Source of the DNA: Nocardioides perillae
GTDB taxonomy: Bacteria; Actinomycetota; Actinomycetes; Propionibacteriales; Nocardioidaceae
Direction: 5' to 3'
Assembly: GCF_013409425.1 (NCBI RefSeq)
Contig: NZ_JACCAC010000001.1
Location: 372,001 to 436,000, forward strand
DNA length: 64,000 nt
Shown here: one piece after another, positions 50,666 through 59,944 of the stretch
Layout of the letters: each line of letters starts with the position of its first letter
How positions within the stretch are numbered: position 1 is the first letter of the stretch
The notes under the pieces: generated by a model
The model's input: the letters and a program-made list of their open reading frames with translations, nothing else
The model's database searches: none
What the model was told of the DNA's origin: nothing
Made by a program: the position numbers and the translations under genes

Positions 50666-51643
50666 GTGACGACACGACCCGCAGTGCGCGCCGAGGGGCT
50701 GGTCAAGACCTACGGCGACGTGCGAGCCCTCGACGGGCTCGACCTGACCGTCCCGGAGGGTGCCGTGCTCGGCGTCCTCGGGCCCAACGGCGCCGGCAAG
50801 ACGACGGCCGTCAAGGTGCTGACCACCCTCGTGCGACCCGACTCCGGCACGGCCGAGGTCGCCGGCGTCGACGTGCTGGCCGACCCCGCGGGCGTGCGCC
50901 GCTCGATCGGCGTCTCGGGGCAGTACGCCGCGGTCGACGAGTACCTCACCGGCTTCGAGAACCTCGACATGGTGGGCCGGCTCTACCACCTCGGCAAGCG
51001 GGCCTCGCGCGAGCGCGCCCGCGAGCTGCTGCGCGAGTTCCGCCTCGAGGACGCCGCGGACCGACCGGCGAAGACCTACTCCGGCGGCATGCGCCGACGC
51101 CTCGACCTCGCGGGCGCCCTGGTGGCCCGCCCGCCCGTGCTCTTCCTCGACGAGCCGACGACGGGTCTCGACCCGCGCTCGCGCACCGACATGTGGGAGG
51201 TCATCAAGGGCCTGGTGGCGGGCGGCACGTCGCTGCTGCTCACCACGCAGTACCTCGAGGAGGCCGACCTCCTCGCCGACAACATCGTGGTCATCGACCA
51301 CGGCCGGGTGATCGCCGAGGGCACCGCCGACCAGCTCAAGGCGCAGGTGGGAGGCGAGCGGCTCGAGATCACGGTGCACGAGGCCGACCGGCTCGACCGT
51401 GCCGCCGAGGTGCTCACGCCCATGGCCGTCGGCCCCGTGGTGCGCGAGGAGCAGCGCCGCGGCCTGCTCGTGCCGGTCACCGGCGGGGCGGCCCGGCTCG
51501 CCGAGGCGCTGCGCGCCCTCGACGCCGAGCAGATCACCGTCGACGACGTCGGGCTGCGCCGCCCCACGCTCGACGACGTCTTCCTGACCCTGACCGGTGG
51601 CACCGCCGACGCCGGCACCGAGACCACGGAGGTGGGCCGGTGA
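50666..51643 (+). CDS. DrrA-type daunorubicin-resistance ABC transporter ATPase
   Basis: A 325-aa ATPase of the DrrA family. Walker A GPNGAGKTT is at about 41-49, Q-loop region GVSGQYAAVDEYLTG is diagnostic of DrrA-like proteins, signature YSGGMRRRLDLAGAL, Walker B LFLDEPTTGLD and switch His-position TTQYLEEAD (Q replacing H, typical of the family) are present. The last 100 residues are the DrrA C-terminal extension (DUF4162-like, LTLTGGTA end). Together with the permease it would export hydrophobic drugs such as anthracyclines, or a native compound. GTG at 50666 sits directly behind the DNA-damage-type promoter. Confidence 0.92.
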   Translation: MTTRPAVRAEGLVKTYGDVRALDGLDLTVPEGAVLGVLGPNGAGKTTAVKVLTTLVRPDSGTAEVAGVDVLADPAGVRRSIGVSGQYAAVDEYLTGFENLDMVGRLYHLGKRASRERARELLREFRLEDAADRPAKTYSGGMRRRLDLAGALVARPPVLFLDEPTTGLDPRSRTDMWEVIKGLVAGGTSLLLTTQYLEEADLLADNIVVIDHGRVIAEGTADQLKAQVGGERLEITVHEADRLDRAAEVLTPMAVGPVVREEQRRGLLVPVTGGAARLAEALRALDAEQITVDDVGLRRPTLDDVFLTLTGGTADAGTETTEVGR

Positions 51644-52449
51644 GCGCCCTCAGCCCGGTGACCGACGGCCTCGTCGTCGCCAAGCGCAACCTGATCAAGA
51701 TCAAGCGGGTCCCCGACCTGCTGGTCTTCACCACGCTCAGCCCGATCATGTTCGTGCTGCTCTTCGCCTACGTCTTCGGCGGCGCGATCGACCGGAGCGG
51801 CGGCGGCAGCGCCTACCGCGAGTTCCTCATCGCCGGCATCTTCGCCCAGACGGTCGTCTTCGGCGCGACCATCACCGGTGCGGGCCTCGCCGAGGACGTG
51901 CAGAAGGGCATCGTCGACCGGTTCCGCACCCTGCCGATGTCACCGTCGGCCGTGCTCTTCGGCCGCACGCTCTCCGACGTCGTCAACAACGTCATCGTGC
52001 TCGTGGTCATGTCGCTGACCGGCCTGCTCGTCGGCTGGCGCATCCGCGAGGGCGTCGTGGACGCCGCGGTCGGCTTCCTGCTGCTGCTCGTCTTCGCCTA
52101 CGCCATCAGCTGGATCATGGCGTGGATCGGGTTGCTGGTGCCGACACCCGAGGTCGTCAACAACGCCTCGTTCATCATCATCTTCCCGCTGACCTTCATC
52201 GCGAACACGTTCGTGCCGCTCTCCACGCTGCCGGGCCCGCTGCGCACCTTCGCCGAGTGGAACCCGATCTCCGCAGTCACCCAGGCCGCCCGTGAGCGGT
52301 TCGGCAACACCGCGGGCGTCGACGAGCGCGAGCTGACGTCGTGGGCCCTGCAGAACCCCGAGGTCTACACGCTGATCTGGTCCGCGATCGTGCTGGCGGT
52401 CTTCGTGCCGTTGGCCAACGCCCAGTTCCGCCGCTCGACCAGCCGCTGA
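51640..52449 (+). CDS. DrrB-type ABC-2 transporter permease
   Basis: A 269-aa membrane protein with six helices, starting with the DrrB-like AKRNLIKIKRVPDLLVFTTL cytoplasmic anchor and PIMFVLLFAYVFGGAI. EFLIAGIFAQTVVFG, VDRFRTLPMSPSAVLFGR (cytoplasmic coupling segment) and the C-terminal WNPISAVTQAARERFG are characteristic of ABC-2 drug exporters. The GTG overlaps the ATPase stop (GTGA), ensuring paired synthesis. It forms the membrane half of the exporter encoded with 50666-51643. Confidence 0.92.
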   Translation: MSALSPVTDGLVVAKRNLIKIKRVPDLLVFTTLSPIMFVLLFAYVFGGAIDRSGGGSAYREFLIAGIFAQTVVFGATITGAGLAEDVQKGIVDRFRTLPMSPSAVLFGRTLSDVVNNVIVLVVMSLTGLLVGWRIREGVVDAAVGFLLLLVFAYAISWIMAWIGLLVPTPEVVNNASFIIIFPLTFIANTFVPLSTLPGPLRTFAEWNPISAVTQAARERFGNTAGVDERELTSWALQNPEVYTLIWSAIVLAVFVPLANAQFRRSTSR

Positions 52450-52484
52450 CCGGCGTCGGCCCACCACACGTCTCGGGGATCCAC

Positions 52485-54494
52485 GTGTCCGCACACCACC
52501 ACCGTCACCGCACCCGCCACCGCACCCGCACCGCAGCAGCCGTCCTGCTCCTCACCACGGGCCTGGCCGCCTGCACCGGAGGCGGCGGAGGGGACGAGGC
52601 CGACCGGGCCGCTGCCCGCGCCGCCGCCGAGCAGGCGGTCCGCGGCCTCGCCGCGCGCGACCTGGCCGAGGTCCCGCTCGCGGACGGGGCCGACCCCGCC
52701 ACGGCCACGGCCGCGCTGGTCGAGGTGGTCGACGGCATGGGCGACCTCGAGCCCGCGGTGACCCTGGACGAGGTCGAGCACCTCGCGGGCGGACAGGGCG
52801 GAGAGAGCGGAGGGAGCGGTGAGGGCAGCGAGGGCGCACCCCGCGCCACCGCGACGCTCCGCTGGTCGTGGCCGCTGCCGAGCGGGGCGTGGACCTACAC
52901 CAGCCGGCTGGCCCTCACCGGCACCGGCACCGGCGACTGGGCCGCGGCGTGGTCCCCCGACGTGGTCGAGCCCTCGCTGCGCCCGGGCGAGGAGCTCGAG
53001 CTCGTGGAGCTCGCCCCGGCGCGAGGCGACGTCCTGGGCCGCGGCGGTGCCGCGCTCGTCACCGAGCGACCGGTCGTGCGCGTCGGCGTCGACAAGACCC
53101 AGGTCGGCCGCGCCGGCCTCGACCGGGCGGCGCGCACGGTGGCACAGGCCGTCGACGTCGACCCCGCGGCGTACGTCGAGCAGGTGCGGGCGGCGGGCCC
53201 CCGGGCGTTCGTCGAGGCGATCGTGCTGCGCCAGGAGGACACGACCCCGCGACTCGTGCGACGCCTGCGGGCGACGCCGGGCGCGGTGACGATCGGCACG
53301 ACGCGACCCCTGGCGCCCAGCCGCGACTTCGCCGCGGCGCTCCTCGGCCGCGTCGGCGAGGCCACCGCCGAGGTCGTCGAGGAGTCCGGCGGCCGCGTGC
53401 AGCCCGGTGACCTGGTCGGCCTGTCCGGGCTCGCGGGGCGCTACGACGAGCAGCTCGCCGGCACGCCCGGCGTGCAGGTGCGCGCCGTGGTGGTCGGAGA
53501 CGACGGCGCGACGGGCGAGCCCCGGGTGCTCCACGAGGCCGACCCCGTCGACGGCGAACCGCTGCGCACGACCCTCGACCTCGAGCTGCAGACCCGCGCC
53601 GAGCAGCTGCTCGCCGACGTCGGGCCGCCGAGTGCCCTGGTGGCGCTGCGCCCCTCGAGCGGCGAGGTGCTGGTGCTCGCCGACGGCCCGGGGTCGGCCG
53701 GGCTGCCCACCGCCTCCTTCGGCCAGTACGCCCCCGGCTCCACCGCCAAGGTCGTCACCGCGCTCGCGCTGCTGCGCGCCGGCCTCGGGCCCGACGACAC
53801 GGTGACCTGCGCGCCGCAGGAGGTCGTGGACGGCCGTGCCTTCTCCAACTACGACGACTACCCCGCCGCCGACCTCGGCCGGATCACGCTGCGGCGGGCG
53901 ATCGCCAGCTCGTGCAACACCGCCCTCATCGCGGAGCGGCGCCGGGTCGAGCCGTCACGGCTGACCGAGGCCGCCGCCGCGCTCGGCCTGGGCGTCGACC
54001 ACGACCTCGGCTTCCCGGCCTACTTCGGGCAGGTGCCCCCGCCTGCGTCGCGCACCGGCGCGGCCGCGGCCCTGATCGGCCAGGGCCAGGTGCTGGCCTC
54101 CCCGCTGGCGATGGCCGCCGTGGTCGCCTCGGTGCAGGCGGGCCGCGCCGTGCTGCCGCAGCTGCTGCCCGACCAGCGGGTCGACCAGGTGGCACCGACG
54201 ACGCCGCTGACCGAGCGCGAGGCCGCGCAGCTGCGCGACCTGCTGCGCGCCGTGGTGACCTCGGGCAGCGGGTCGGCCCTGGCCGACGCGCCGGGGCCAC
54301 CGGTGCTCGCCAAGACCGGCACGGCGGAGCACGGCGAGCCCGACGCCGCCGGCGAGCTGGCCACGCACGCCTGGATGGTCGCGGCCCAGGGCGACCTGGC
54401 GGTGGCCGCCTTCGTCGAGGACGGGGCGTCGGGATCCCGCACGGCCGGTCCGCTGCTGGAGGCCCTGCTGCGAGCGGCTCGCGACCTGCGGTGA
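52485..54494 (+). CDS. Penicillin-binding lipoprotein (class B-like, MecA-type N-domain)
   Basis: A 669-aa transpeptidase. A His/Arg-rich N-tail (HHHRHRTRHRTRT) leads into a lipobox (GLAAC, Cys30). An NTF2-like N-domain follows (about 35-190). The transpeptidase domain has Ser419-x-x-Lys422 (PGSTAK), Ser476-Cys-Asn478 and Lys610-Thr-Gly, all intact, so it should cross-link peptidoglycan and bind beta-lactams. A lipid-anchored, NTF2-containing PBP resembles MecA/PBP-lipo forms. It starts 36 bp after the exporter permease and is probably co-transcribed with it. Confidence 0.92.
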   Translation: MSAHHHRHRTRHRTRTAAAVLLLTTGLAACTGGGGGDEADRAAARAAAEQAVRGLAARDLAEVPLADGADPATATAALVEVVDGMGDLEPAVTLDEVEHLAGGQGGESGGSGEGSEGAPRATATLRWSWPLPSGAWTYTSRLALTGTGTGDWAAAWSPDVVEPSLRPGEELELVELAPARGDVLGRGGAALVTERPVVRVGVDKTQVGRAGLDRAARTVAQAVDVDPAAYVEQVRAAGPRAFVEAIVLRQEDTTPRLVRRLRATPGAVTIGTTRPLAPSRDFAAALLGRVGEATAEVVEESGGRVQPGDLVGLSGLAGRYDEQLAGTPGVQVRAVVVGDDGATGEPRVLHEADPVDGEPLRTTLDLELQTRAEQLLADVGPPSALVALRPSSGEVLVLADGPGSAGLPTASFGQYAPGSTAKVVTALALLRAGLGPDDTVTCAPQEVVDGRAFSNYDDYPAADLGRITLRRAIASSCNTALIAERRRVEPSRLTEAAAALGLGVDHDLGFPAYFGQVPPPASRTGAAAALIGQGQVLASPLAMAAVVASVQAGRAVLPQLLPDQRVDQVAPTTPLTEREAAQLRDLLRAVVTSGSGSALADAPGPPVLAKTGTAEHGEPDAAGELATHAWMVAAQGDLAVAAFVEDGASGSRTAGPLLEALLRAARDLR

Positions 54495-54527
54495 CACCTC
54501 CTCGGGCTGGGCGCCGTGGGGGCAGCC

Positions 54528-57500
54528 TCAGCGGGCGTCCTCGCGCAGCGACGCGCCGCGGGCGCCGCGCACGGTGAGGAGCGCGCTGACGACGGCCACC
54601 GCGCCGAGCGCCGCCAGCGCGAGCGCCGCACTCGCCAGCAGCCGCCCGCCGTCGACGTCGGCCACGAGCGCGGGGGTGCTGAGGTCCTCGCCGAAGCCGA
54701 GCGTCACGGTCCGTGTGACCACCCACTGCGCGAGCGTGCCGGCGCCGAGACCGGCGAGCGCCGCACTGCCGAGCACCACGCCGGTCTCGCGCACGACCGC
54801 GGAGACGACCGTGGCGCGCCGCACCCCCACCACCCGCAGCGCCGCCGCGTCACGACGACGCGCGGGCAGCTGCACCGCGGTGCTGACCACGAGCCCGGCC
54901 GTCGCCATCAGCAGCACGAGCGCGGCGACGACCAGGTAGAGCCGCAGCGCCAGGGCGTACGCCGAGCGGTCCAGCGCCGCGCGCGTGCCGGCCAGCGTCG
55001 CGGTCTCGACGAGCCCCTGGCCGGCGAGGGACTCCCGCACCGCCGCCGGGGCGTCGGCGGCGACGAGCACGGTGGTGGTGAAGGCCTCGTCGTAGAACGG
55101 CCGGTCGTTGGCCAGCACGGTGGCGTCGACGAGCACCCCGGCCGGGCCGGTGAAAGGCGTGCTCGCGGCGGTGCCGCGCGGCTCGACGACCAGGTCGCCC
55201 GAGCTGAGCCGCAGCACCGTGCGGCCCTCCTCGTCGGTCTCCAGCCCGGAGACCGCGTCGGCGCCCACGAGCACCGGGGCGGCCAGCGGCACCCCGCCGG
55301 AGGTGAGCCGCACGACGGCTTCGTCGTCCCCGCTGTCGACCGCGAGGGTGAGCTCCCCGTCGGCGGCGGTGAGGTCGGTGAGGGCGCCGGCCGCGGCGTA
55401 CTCCGGCGTGGGGGCCCACCCGGCCTCGTCGAGCGCGCCGGGCACGGGCTCGCCGTCGACGGTGAGGTCGCGCAGCACGACGCTGCCGCTGAGCCGCACC
55501 TGCAGGCCGGCGGCGCGCCCGACGGTGAGGCCCTCGAGCCGGCAGCCGGCCTCGCACCCGCCCAGGTCGGTGGTGCGCGTCGTCGCGCGGCCGGCCGGGT
55601 AGGGGCCGAGGTAGGTGCGGGCGGGCTCGCCGTCGGGGGTGCGCAGCCGCAGCTCGACGACCAGCGGCTCGGCGGCGCCCCGCGACGGGCGCGGTTCGAC
55701 GGTCAGGCCGACCTCGCGGCCGACCAGCCGCGGCACCTCCCCCTGCGGCCCGATGAGCCCGGCGACGTCGGCTGCGTCGCGACCGGGGGTCCAGGTGTCG
55801 GGCCAGGCACCCACCCGCGCGAGGCGCGTCGTGTCGACGACGCTCAGCCGCTGCCGGCCGAGGGCGCCGCTGCTGGCCGCCATCAGCCAGCGGCCGTCGG
55901 GGTCGAGGTCGTGGGTGAGCTCGACGGTCGCGGCGAGCGGCAGGTCGGAGCGCCAGACCGAGGCCGCCGGCGCCGCCGTCGCGGCCACGCTGCCGCGCCA
56001 GCCCGCCGCGGCGTCGTGCACGCCGACCGAGAAGACGCCGACGGCGACCGCGGCGGTGAGCGGGAGGACGACGAGCGTGCCCTCGCGGCGGCGCGACAGG
56101 GCGCGTGCGGCGACGAAGCCGGCGAGCGAGCGGCTGCGGGCGCGGTGGCGGGTCCACCAGCCGGCCACCCGACCGGTGAGGCGCACGGCGGCCAGGCCCG
56201 CGACGACCGCGAGCAGGACCGGCAGCACCAGGTCGGTCGCGTCGGGCCGGTCACCCTGCGCGCCGCCGAGCTCGGTGGCGAGCACCGCGAGGGCCGCGGC
56301 CCACACCAGCAGCTCGAGGACCAGCCCGGTGCGGGTGCGCCCCGTCGGCCGGCGGGCGCCCGCGAGCTGCGCGGCGAGCCCGGTGCGCAGCACGAGCCCG
56401 ACCGCGACGACCGCCACCCCGACCGCCGCGAGCACGACGAGCGCGGCCGCGACCAGGCTGAGGCCCGGCAGTCGCACCGGCAGCCCCGGCACCAGCCACG
56501 CCCGCGCGAGCACCCACGCCAGGGCGTAGCCGCCGGCCACGCCGAGGGGCACCGCGGCGAGCAGCACCACCAGCGGCTCGGCCAGGCCGAGCGCCCACAA
56601 CCGCCGGCCCGTGAGACCGCGCAGCGAGGCCAAGGCGAGCTCCGGCACCCGCAGCTCACCGGCCGCGAGCAGCAGGCGCAGCAGCAGGGCGAGCGCGACC
56701 AGCACGAGGGAGAGCACCGCGGGTGCGACCGACGACCGGGCGGTGGCCTGCTCGGCCTCGACCTCGGCGGCCACGGCGCGCAGGTCGTTGAGCGACACCC
56801 CGGTCAGGCGGCCGCCCGGCGCGTCCGCCTCGACCTCGGCCAGGCGCTCCGCGGCGGCGACGGCCGGGGCGAGGTCGGCGGTCGTCCACGTCGGGTCGAC
56901 GGCCAAGGGTGCATCGAGGCGCAGCGACCACGTGCCGGCAGGCAACCGGTCGAAGACCACGGCGTCCACGACCAGCGGTGCGGGACGGTAGGGCTGCTCC
57001 CCGCTGCCGGAGTCCTCGCCCTGCGCCGGCGTGCTGACGAAGCGCAGCGCGTCGAACCAGTAGTCGTCGGCCGCCGGCGCACGGTAGCTGCCGACCACCT
57101 CGAGCAGGAGGCTCCGCCCGCCGGCGTCGACCGCGACGATCGAGCCGAGGTCGACGCCGCTGCGCTCGAGGTCGCCCTCGAGCAGCAGCACCTCGTCGGC
57201 CCCGCTCGGACAGCGACCGGTGACGGCCAGCCGCGCGCAGGCCCCCTCCTTGGCGAGCAGCTGGACCTCGCCGCCGAGGCCCGGCAACCGCGTCGACTCG
57301 CGCTGCACCCGCAGCGGGGAGAAGGGCCCGGGGTCGAGTGCCGCGACCGCGCCGCGGGCGGACGCCTCCGCGCCGGCGGGGTCGGCCCCGGGCTCGAAGA
57401 CCCAGGTCAGCCCGGTCAGCGTGGCGGGGGCGTCGTCGAGGCGGGTGACGAGGTAGCTGCTGGTGACCGCGACCGAGAAGACCGGCCCGAGCACGGCGCT

Positions 57501-57608
57501 GCCCACCGCGAGCAGGGTCAGCAGCACCGAGCCGGCCGACAGCAGCGCCCGCGCGCGCACGCCGCGCAGCACCGTCGCCAGGCCCGTCGAGCCGGTGCGT
57601 CCGCTCAC
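54528..57608 (-). CDS. Very large FtsX-type ABC permease (1026 aa)
   Basis: A 1026-aa membrane protein. TM1 (about 22-45, SAGSVLLTLLAVGSAVLGPV) leads to a first extracellular domain of about 240 residues. A central block of roughly seven helices (290-560) follows, then a second extracellular domain (580-850) and a C-terminal FtsX core of three to four helices ending near residue 1010. The second domain holds DLDPDGRWLMAASS and the cysteine pair LGGCEAGCRLEGL, both of which have counterparts in the neighbouring permease, so the two domains are homologous. The GTG start overlaps that gene (GTGA). Convergent with the PBP gene. Confidence 0.88.
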   Translation of the reverse strand: MSGRTGSTGLATVLRGVRARALLSAGSVLLTLLAVGSAVLGPVFSVAVTSSYLVTRLDDAPATLTGLTWVFEPGADPAGAEASARGAVAALDPGPFSPLRVQRESTRLPGLGGEVQLLAKEGACARLAVTGRCPSGADEVLLLEGDLERSGVDLGSIVAVDAGGRSLLLEVVGSYRAPAADDYWFDALRFVSTPAQGEDSGSGEQPYRPAPLVVDAVVFDRLPAGTWSLRLDAPLAVDPTWTTADLAPAVAAAERLAEVEADAPGGRLTGVSLNDLRAVAAEVEAEQATARSSVAPAVLSLVLVALALLLRLLLAAGELRVPELALASLRGLTGRRLWALGLAEPLVVLLAAVPLGVAGGYALAWVLARAWLVPGLPVRLPGLSLVAAALVVLAAVGVAVVAVGLVLRTGLAAQLAGARRPTGRTRTGLVLELLVWAAALAVLATELGGAQGDRPDATDLVLPVLLAVVAGLAAVRLTGRVAGWWTRHRARSRSLAGFVAARALSRRREGTLVVLPLTAAVAVGVFSVGVHDAAAGWRGSVAATAAPAASVWRSDLPLAATVELTHDLDPDGRWLMAASSGALGRQRLSVVDTTRLARVGAWPDTWTPGRDAADVAGLIGPQGEVPRLVGREVGLTVEPRPSRGAAEPLVVELRLRTPDGEPARTYLGPYPAGRATTRTTDLGGCEAGCRLEGLTVGRAAGLQVRLSGSVVLRDLTVDGEPVPGALDEAGWAPTPEYAAAGALTDLTAADGELTLAVDSGDDEAVVRLTSGGVPLAAPVLVGADAVSGLETDEEGRTVLRLSSGDLVVEPRGTAASTPFTGPAGVLVDATVLANDRPFYDEAFTTTVLVAADAPAAVRESLAGQGLVETATLAGTRAALDRSAYALALRLYLVVAALVLLMATAGLVVSTAVQLPARRRDAAALRVVGVRRATVVSAVVRETGVVLGSAALAGLGAGTLAQWVVTRTVTLGFGEDLSTPALVADVDGGRLLASAALALAALGAVAVVSALLTVRGARGASLREDAR

Positions 57609-59944
57609 CCCTGCACCTCCTCGCGCAGCACCGCGGGGGCCGTGTGCCGCTCCCCCACGCGCCGCGCCCCGGCACCGACGAGCACGCACACCGCCACCGC
57701 GCCGAGCAGCGCGAGCGCCAGGGCCCCGGGGTCGGCCGCGGGGTCGAAGGCGACGGCGGTGCGGGGCACGCGCACGAGCGGCAGGTGCGGCAGCAGCAGT
57801 GCCACCGCCGCCAGGCAGCCGACCGCGCCGGCGACCGCCACCGCGACCGCCTGGCCGAGGACGTCGAGGCGACCCGCGGCCCGCAGGGTCGGGCGCGGCA
57901 CGCCGAGCAGCCGCAGCGCCGCCACCTCCTGGCGGCGGGCGGCACGGCGGCCGCGCGCGGGAGCGGCCACGGCGACGACGGCGACGACCGCGGCCAGCAC
58001 GGCCACCACGGCGTACGCCCGTGCCTGGGCGGCGCCGGTCGCGTCGCGCACCTGCGCCGCCACGTCGTCGAGGGTGCGCACGGACCCGCCGCCCTCGGCG
58101 GCCAGCGCGCGCAGCACCGGCGCCGGGGTGTCGGCGCGGGCGAGCACCAGGACGCGGCTGTCGGCCACCCCCGGCGGCGAGGCCGCGACGGCCGAGGCGA
58201 GGTCGGCGAGCACGCCCTCGCCCTCCACCAGGGGCAGCGCCGGCAGCGTGGCCACCACCCGTGCCGGGCGCCGGTCGCCGCCGGGCCCGCTGACGGTGCC
58301 GACCTCGCCCTCCGCGCGGCCTGGCGCCCGTCCCACCGACGGGTCGGAGGTCGCCCCCGGTGACGCACCCGGCGCCGCGAGCACCGGCAGCACGCTGCCC
58401 GCGGCGGCGGGCACGAGCGCGACGTCGTCGCCCAGCAGACCCGTGGTGCCGATCCCGCCGGCCCAGGTGACGACCCGGCGCTCGCCGTCGGGCGCGAGCG
58501 CTGCCTGCGGGTCGAGCGGGTCCCACCCGGCGGCGAGCAGGTCGGTGCCACCGACGCGCAGCGCCCGCACGCTCACCCGGGGCGCCGGACGCCCGGGGGC
58601 GGGACCGAGCAGCAGCCGCGTCGCGACGCACCCCCGGGCGCAGCCGGGCAGCGCCGCCGCGCCGCCGCGCACGGTGCCGTCGGGGGCGACGTCGAGGCGC
58701 AGCACGGCGGTCTCGGTGTAGTCGGCGTCGGCGACGTAGTCGACGCTCAGCAGCAGCGACCCAGGCTCGGCCCCCCGGGAGACCGCGTCGACCTCGAGGC
58801 GGTCCCCCTCCACCAGCACGGCGCGGCGCCCGGCCGGCAGCCGACGCGCGAGCCCGGCGACCCGCGCAGCACCGGTGGGGTCGAGGTGCTCGCCGCTGAC
58901 CCGGGCCAGCCGGCGGGCGTCGACGAAGGCACGGCGCTCCGCTCCCTCGCCGCCGTCGACGACGGCGGCCGCGGCCAGCCAGTCGCCGGCGGGGTCGAGG
59001 TCGCGCGTGGTGCGCAGCGCGGCGGCCGCGCTGCCGTCGTACTCGACGACGAGCGGTGCGCCCGCCCGCAGTCGTGCGGTCTCCTCGGCCCACCCGTCCA
59101 CAGCGCCTGCGCCGGTGAGCGCGAGCCCGGCGACGACGGCGGCCGCGACCAGCAGGCGCACGGCCGCGGCGCTGTCGGCGGCGCGCCCGAGCCGCCGCAC
59201 GGCGAGGAAGGCAGCGGTGCCGCGCCGCGCGGTCAGCGGGACCGCCGCGCGGGCGGCCAGCCGGAGCCCGAGCACAGCCGCCTCGCCGACCGCGAGGCCG
59301 ACGAGCGCGGGCGCCGCGAGGGTCACCAGGTCGGCGTCGACGGCGCCGTCCCCGACCACGCGGCTGCGGTACGCCGCCACGACGGCCGCGACCACGACCA
59401 GCACGCGGGCGAAGAGCGTGCCGGCGCCCGCGGCGCGGGTGCGGCGCGCGGTGCCGACCTGGTCGGCGAGCGGTTCGCACACCACGCCCGCGGTGCCGAC
59501 GAGGACCCCGACCAGTCCCACGACGACCACCGCCAGGCAGGCGACCACCGTGCCGGGCGTGGGCACAAACGCGGCGGCCCGGTCGAGCCAGGCCGCGGCC
59601 GAGGCGCGGGCGAGGAGCAGGCCGAGGGGCACGCCTGCGGCGGTGCCGAGCAGGAGTGCGGCGAGCGGCTCGCCGGCGAGCCGGCCGACCACCTGCGGCA
59701 CGTCGGCGCCGCGCAGCCGGGCCAGCGCCACCTCGTCGCGACGTGCGACGGCGAGCTCGCGGCCGACGGACGGCACGGCGACGAGGCCGAGCACCAGCAG
59801 CGGCACGACGAGGGTCGGCGAGGTGCCGGCGGCCTGCGCGAAGCCGGTCACCCCGACGGTGCCGGCGACCACAACGAGCGTGAGCGCGAGCAGGGCGAGG
59901 AGCAGGGCGCGACGCCGGAGGGCGCCGCGCAGCGCGCGGCTCAT
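57605..59944 (-). CDS. FtsX-type ABC permease (779 aa), paralogue of the neighbour
   Basis: A 779-aa membrane protein starting MSRALRGALRRRALLLALLA. Several N-terminal helices are followed by an extracellular domain with DLDPAGDWLAAAAVV, RLARVSGEHLDPTGAARVAG and the cysteine pair LPGCARGCVATRL, and then a C-terminal FtsX core (VAALRLLGVPRPTLRAAGRL). Compared with the 1026-aa permease it lacks the first extracellular domain, so the pair may form an asymmetric dimer. The ATG overlaps the ATPase stop (ATGA) and the TGA overlaps the next GTG. Confidence 0.88.
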   Translation of the reverse strand: MSRALRGALRRRALLLALLALTLVVVAGTVGVTGFAQAAGTSPTLVVPLLVLGLVAVPSVGRELAVARRDEVALARLRGADVPQVVGRLAGEPLAALLLGTAAGVPLGLLLARASAAAWLDRAAAFVPTPGTVVACLAVVVVGLVGVLVGTAGVVCEPLADQVGTARRTRAAGAGTLFARVLVVVAAVVAAYRSRVVGDGAVDADLVTLAAPALVGLAVGEAAVLGLRLAARAAVPLTARRGTAAFLAVRRLGRAADSAAAVRLLVAAAVVAGLALTGAGAVDGWAEETARLRAGAPLVVEYDGSAAAALRTTRDLDPAGDWLAAAAVVDGGEGAERRAFVDARRLARVSGEHLDPTGAARVAGLARRLPAGRRAVLVEGDRLEVDAVSRGAEPGSLLLSVDYVADADYTETAVLRLDVAPDGTVRGGAAALPGCARGCVATRLLLGPAPGRPAPRVSVRALRVGGTDLLAAGWDPLDPQAALAPDGERRVVTWAGGIGTTGLLGDDVALVPAAAGSVLPVLAAPGASPGATSDPSVGRAPGRAEGEVGTVSGPGGDRRPARVVATLPALPLVEGEGVLADLASAVAASPPGVADSRVLVLARADTPAPVLRALAAEGGGSVRTLDDVAAQVRDATGAAQARAYAVVAVLAAVVAVVAVAAPARGRRAARRQEVAALRLLGVPRPTLRAAGRLDVLGQAVAVAVAGAVGCLAAVALLLPHLPLVRVPRTAVAFDPAADPGALALALLGAVAVCVLVGAGARRVGERHTAPAVLREEVQG

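Noticed and set aside
54516..58721. A 1401-codon open frame on the plus strand opposite the FtsX genes, and similar long antisense frames (for example 320-2173, 4856-6874, 6796-9654)
   Set aside because: These are codon-phase shadows of GC-rich genes: sequence is Arg/Ala/Pro/Gly repeats without domains, and the opposite-strand frames carry clear motifs.
54528..59480. A single 1650-codon reading frame spanning the FtsX gene and beyond
   Set aside because: The upstream part has no domain and runs in the wrong phase of the 779-aa permease. The real start is the GTG at 57608 with a GTGA overlap.
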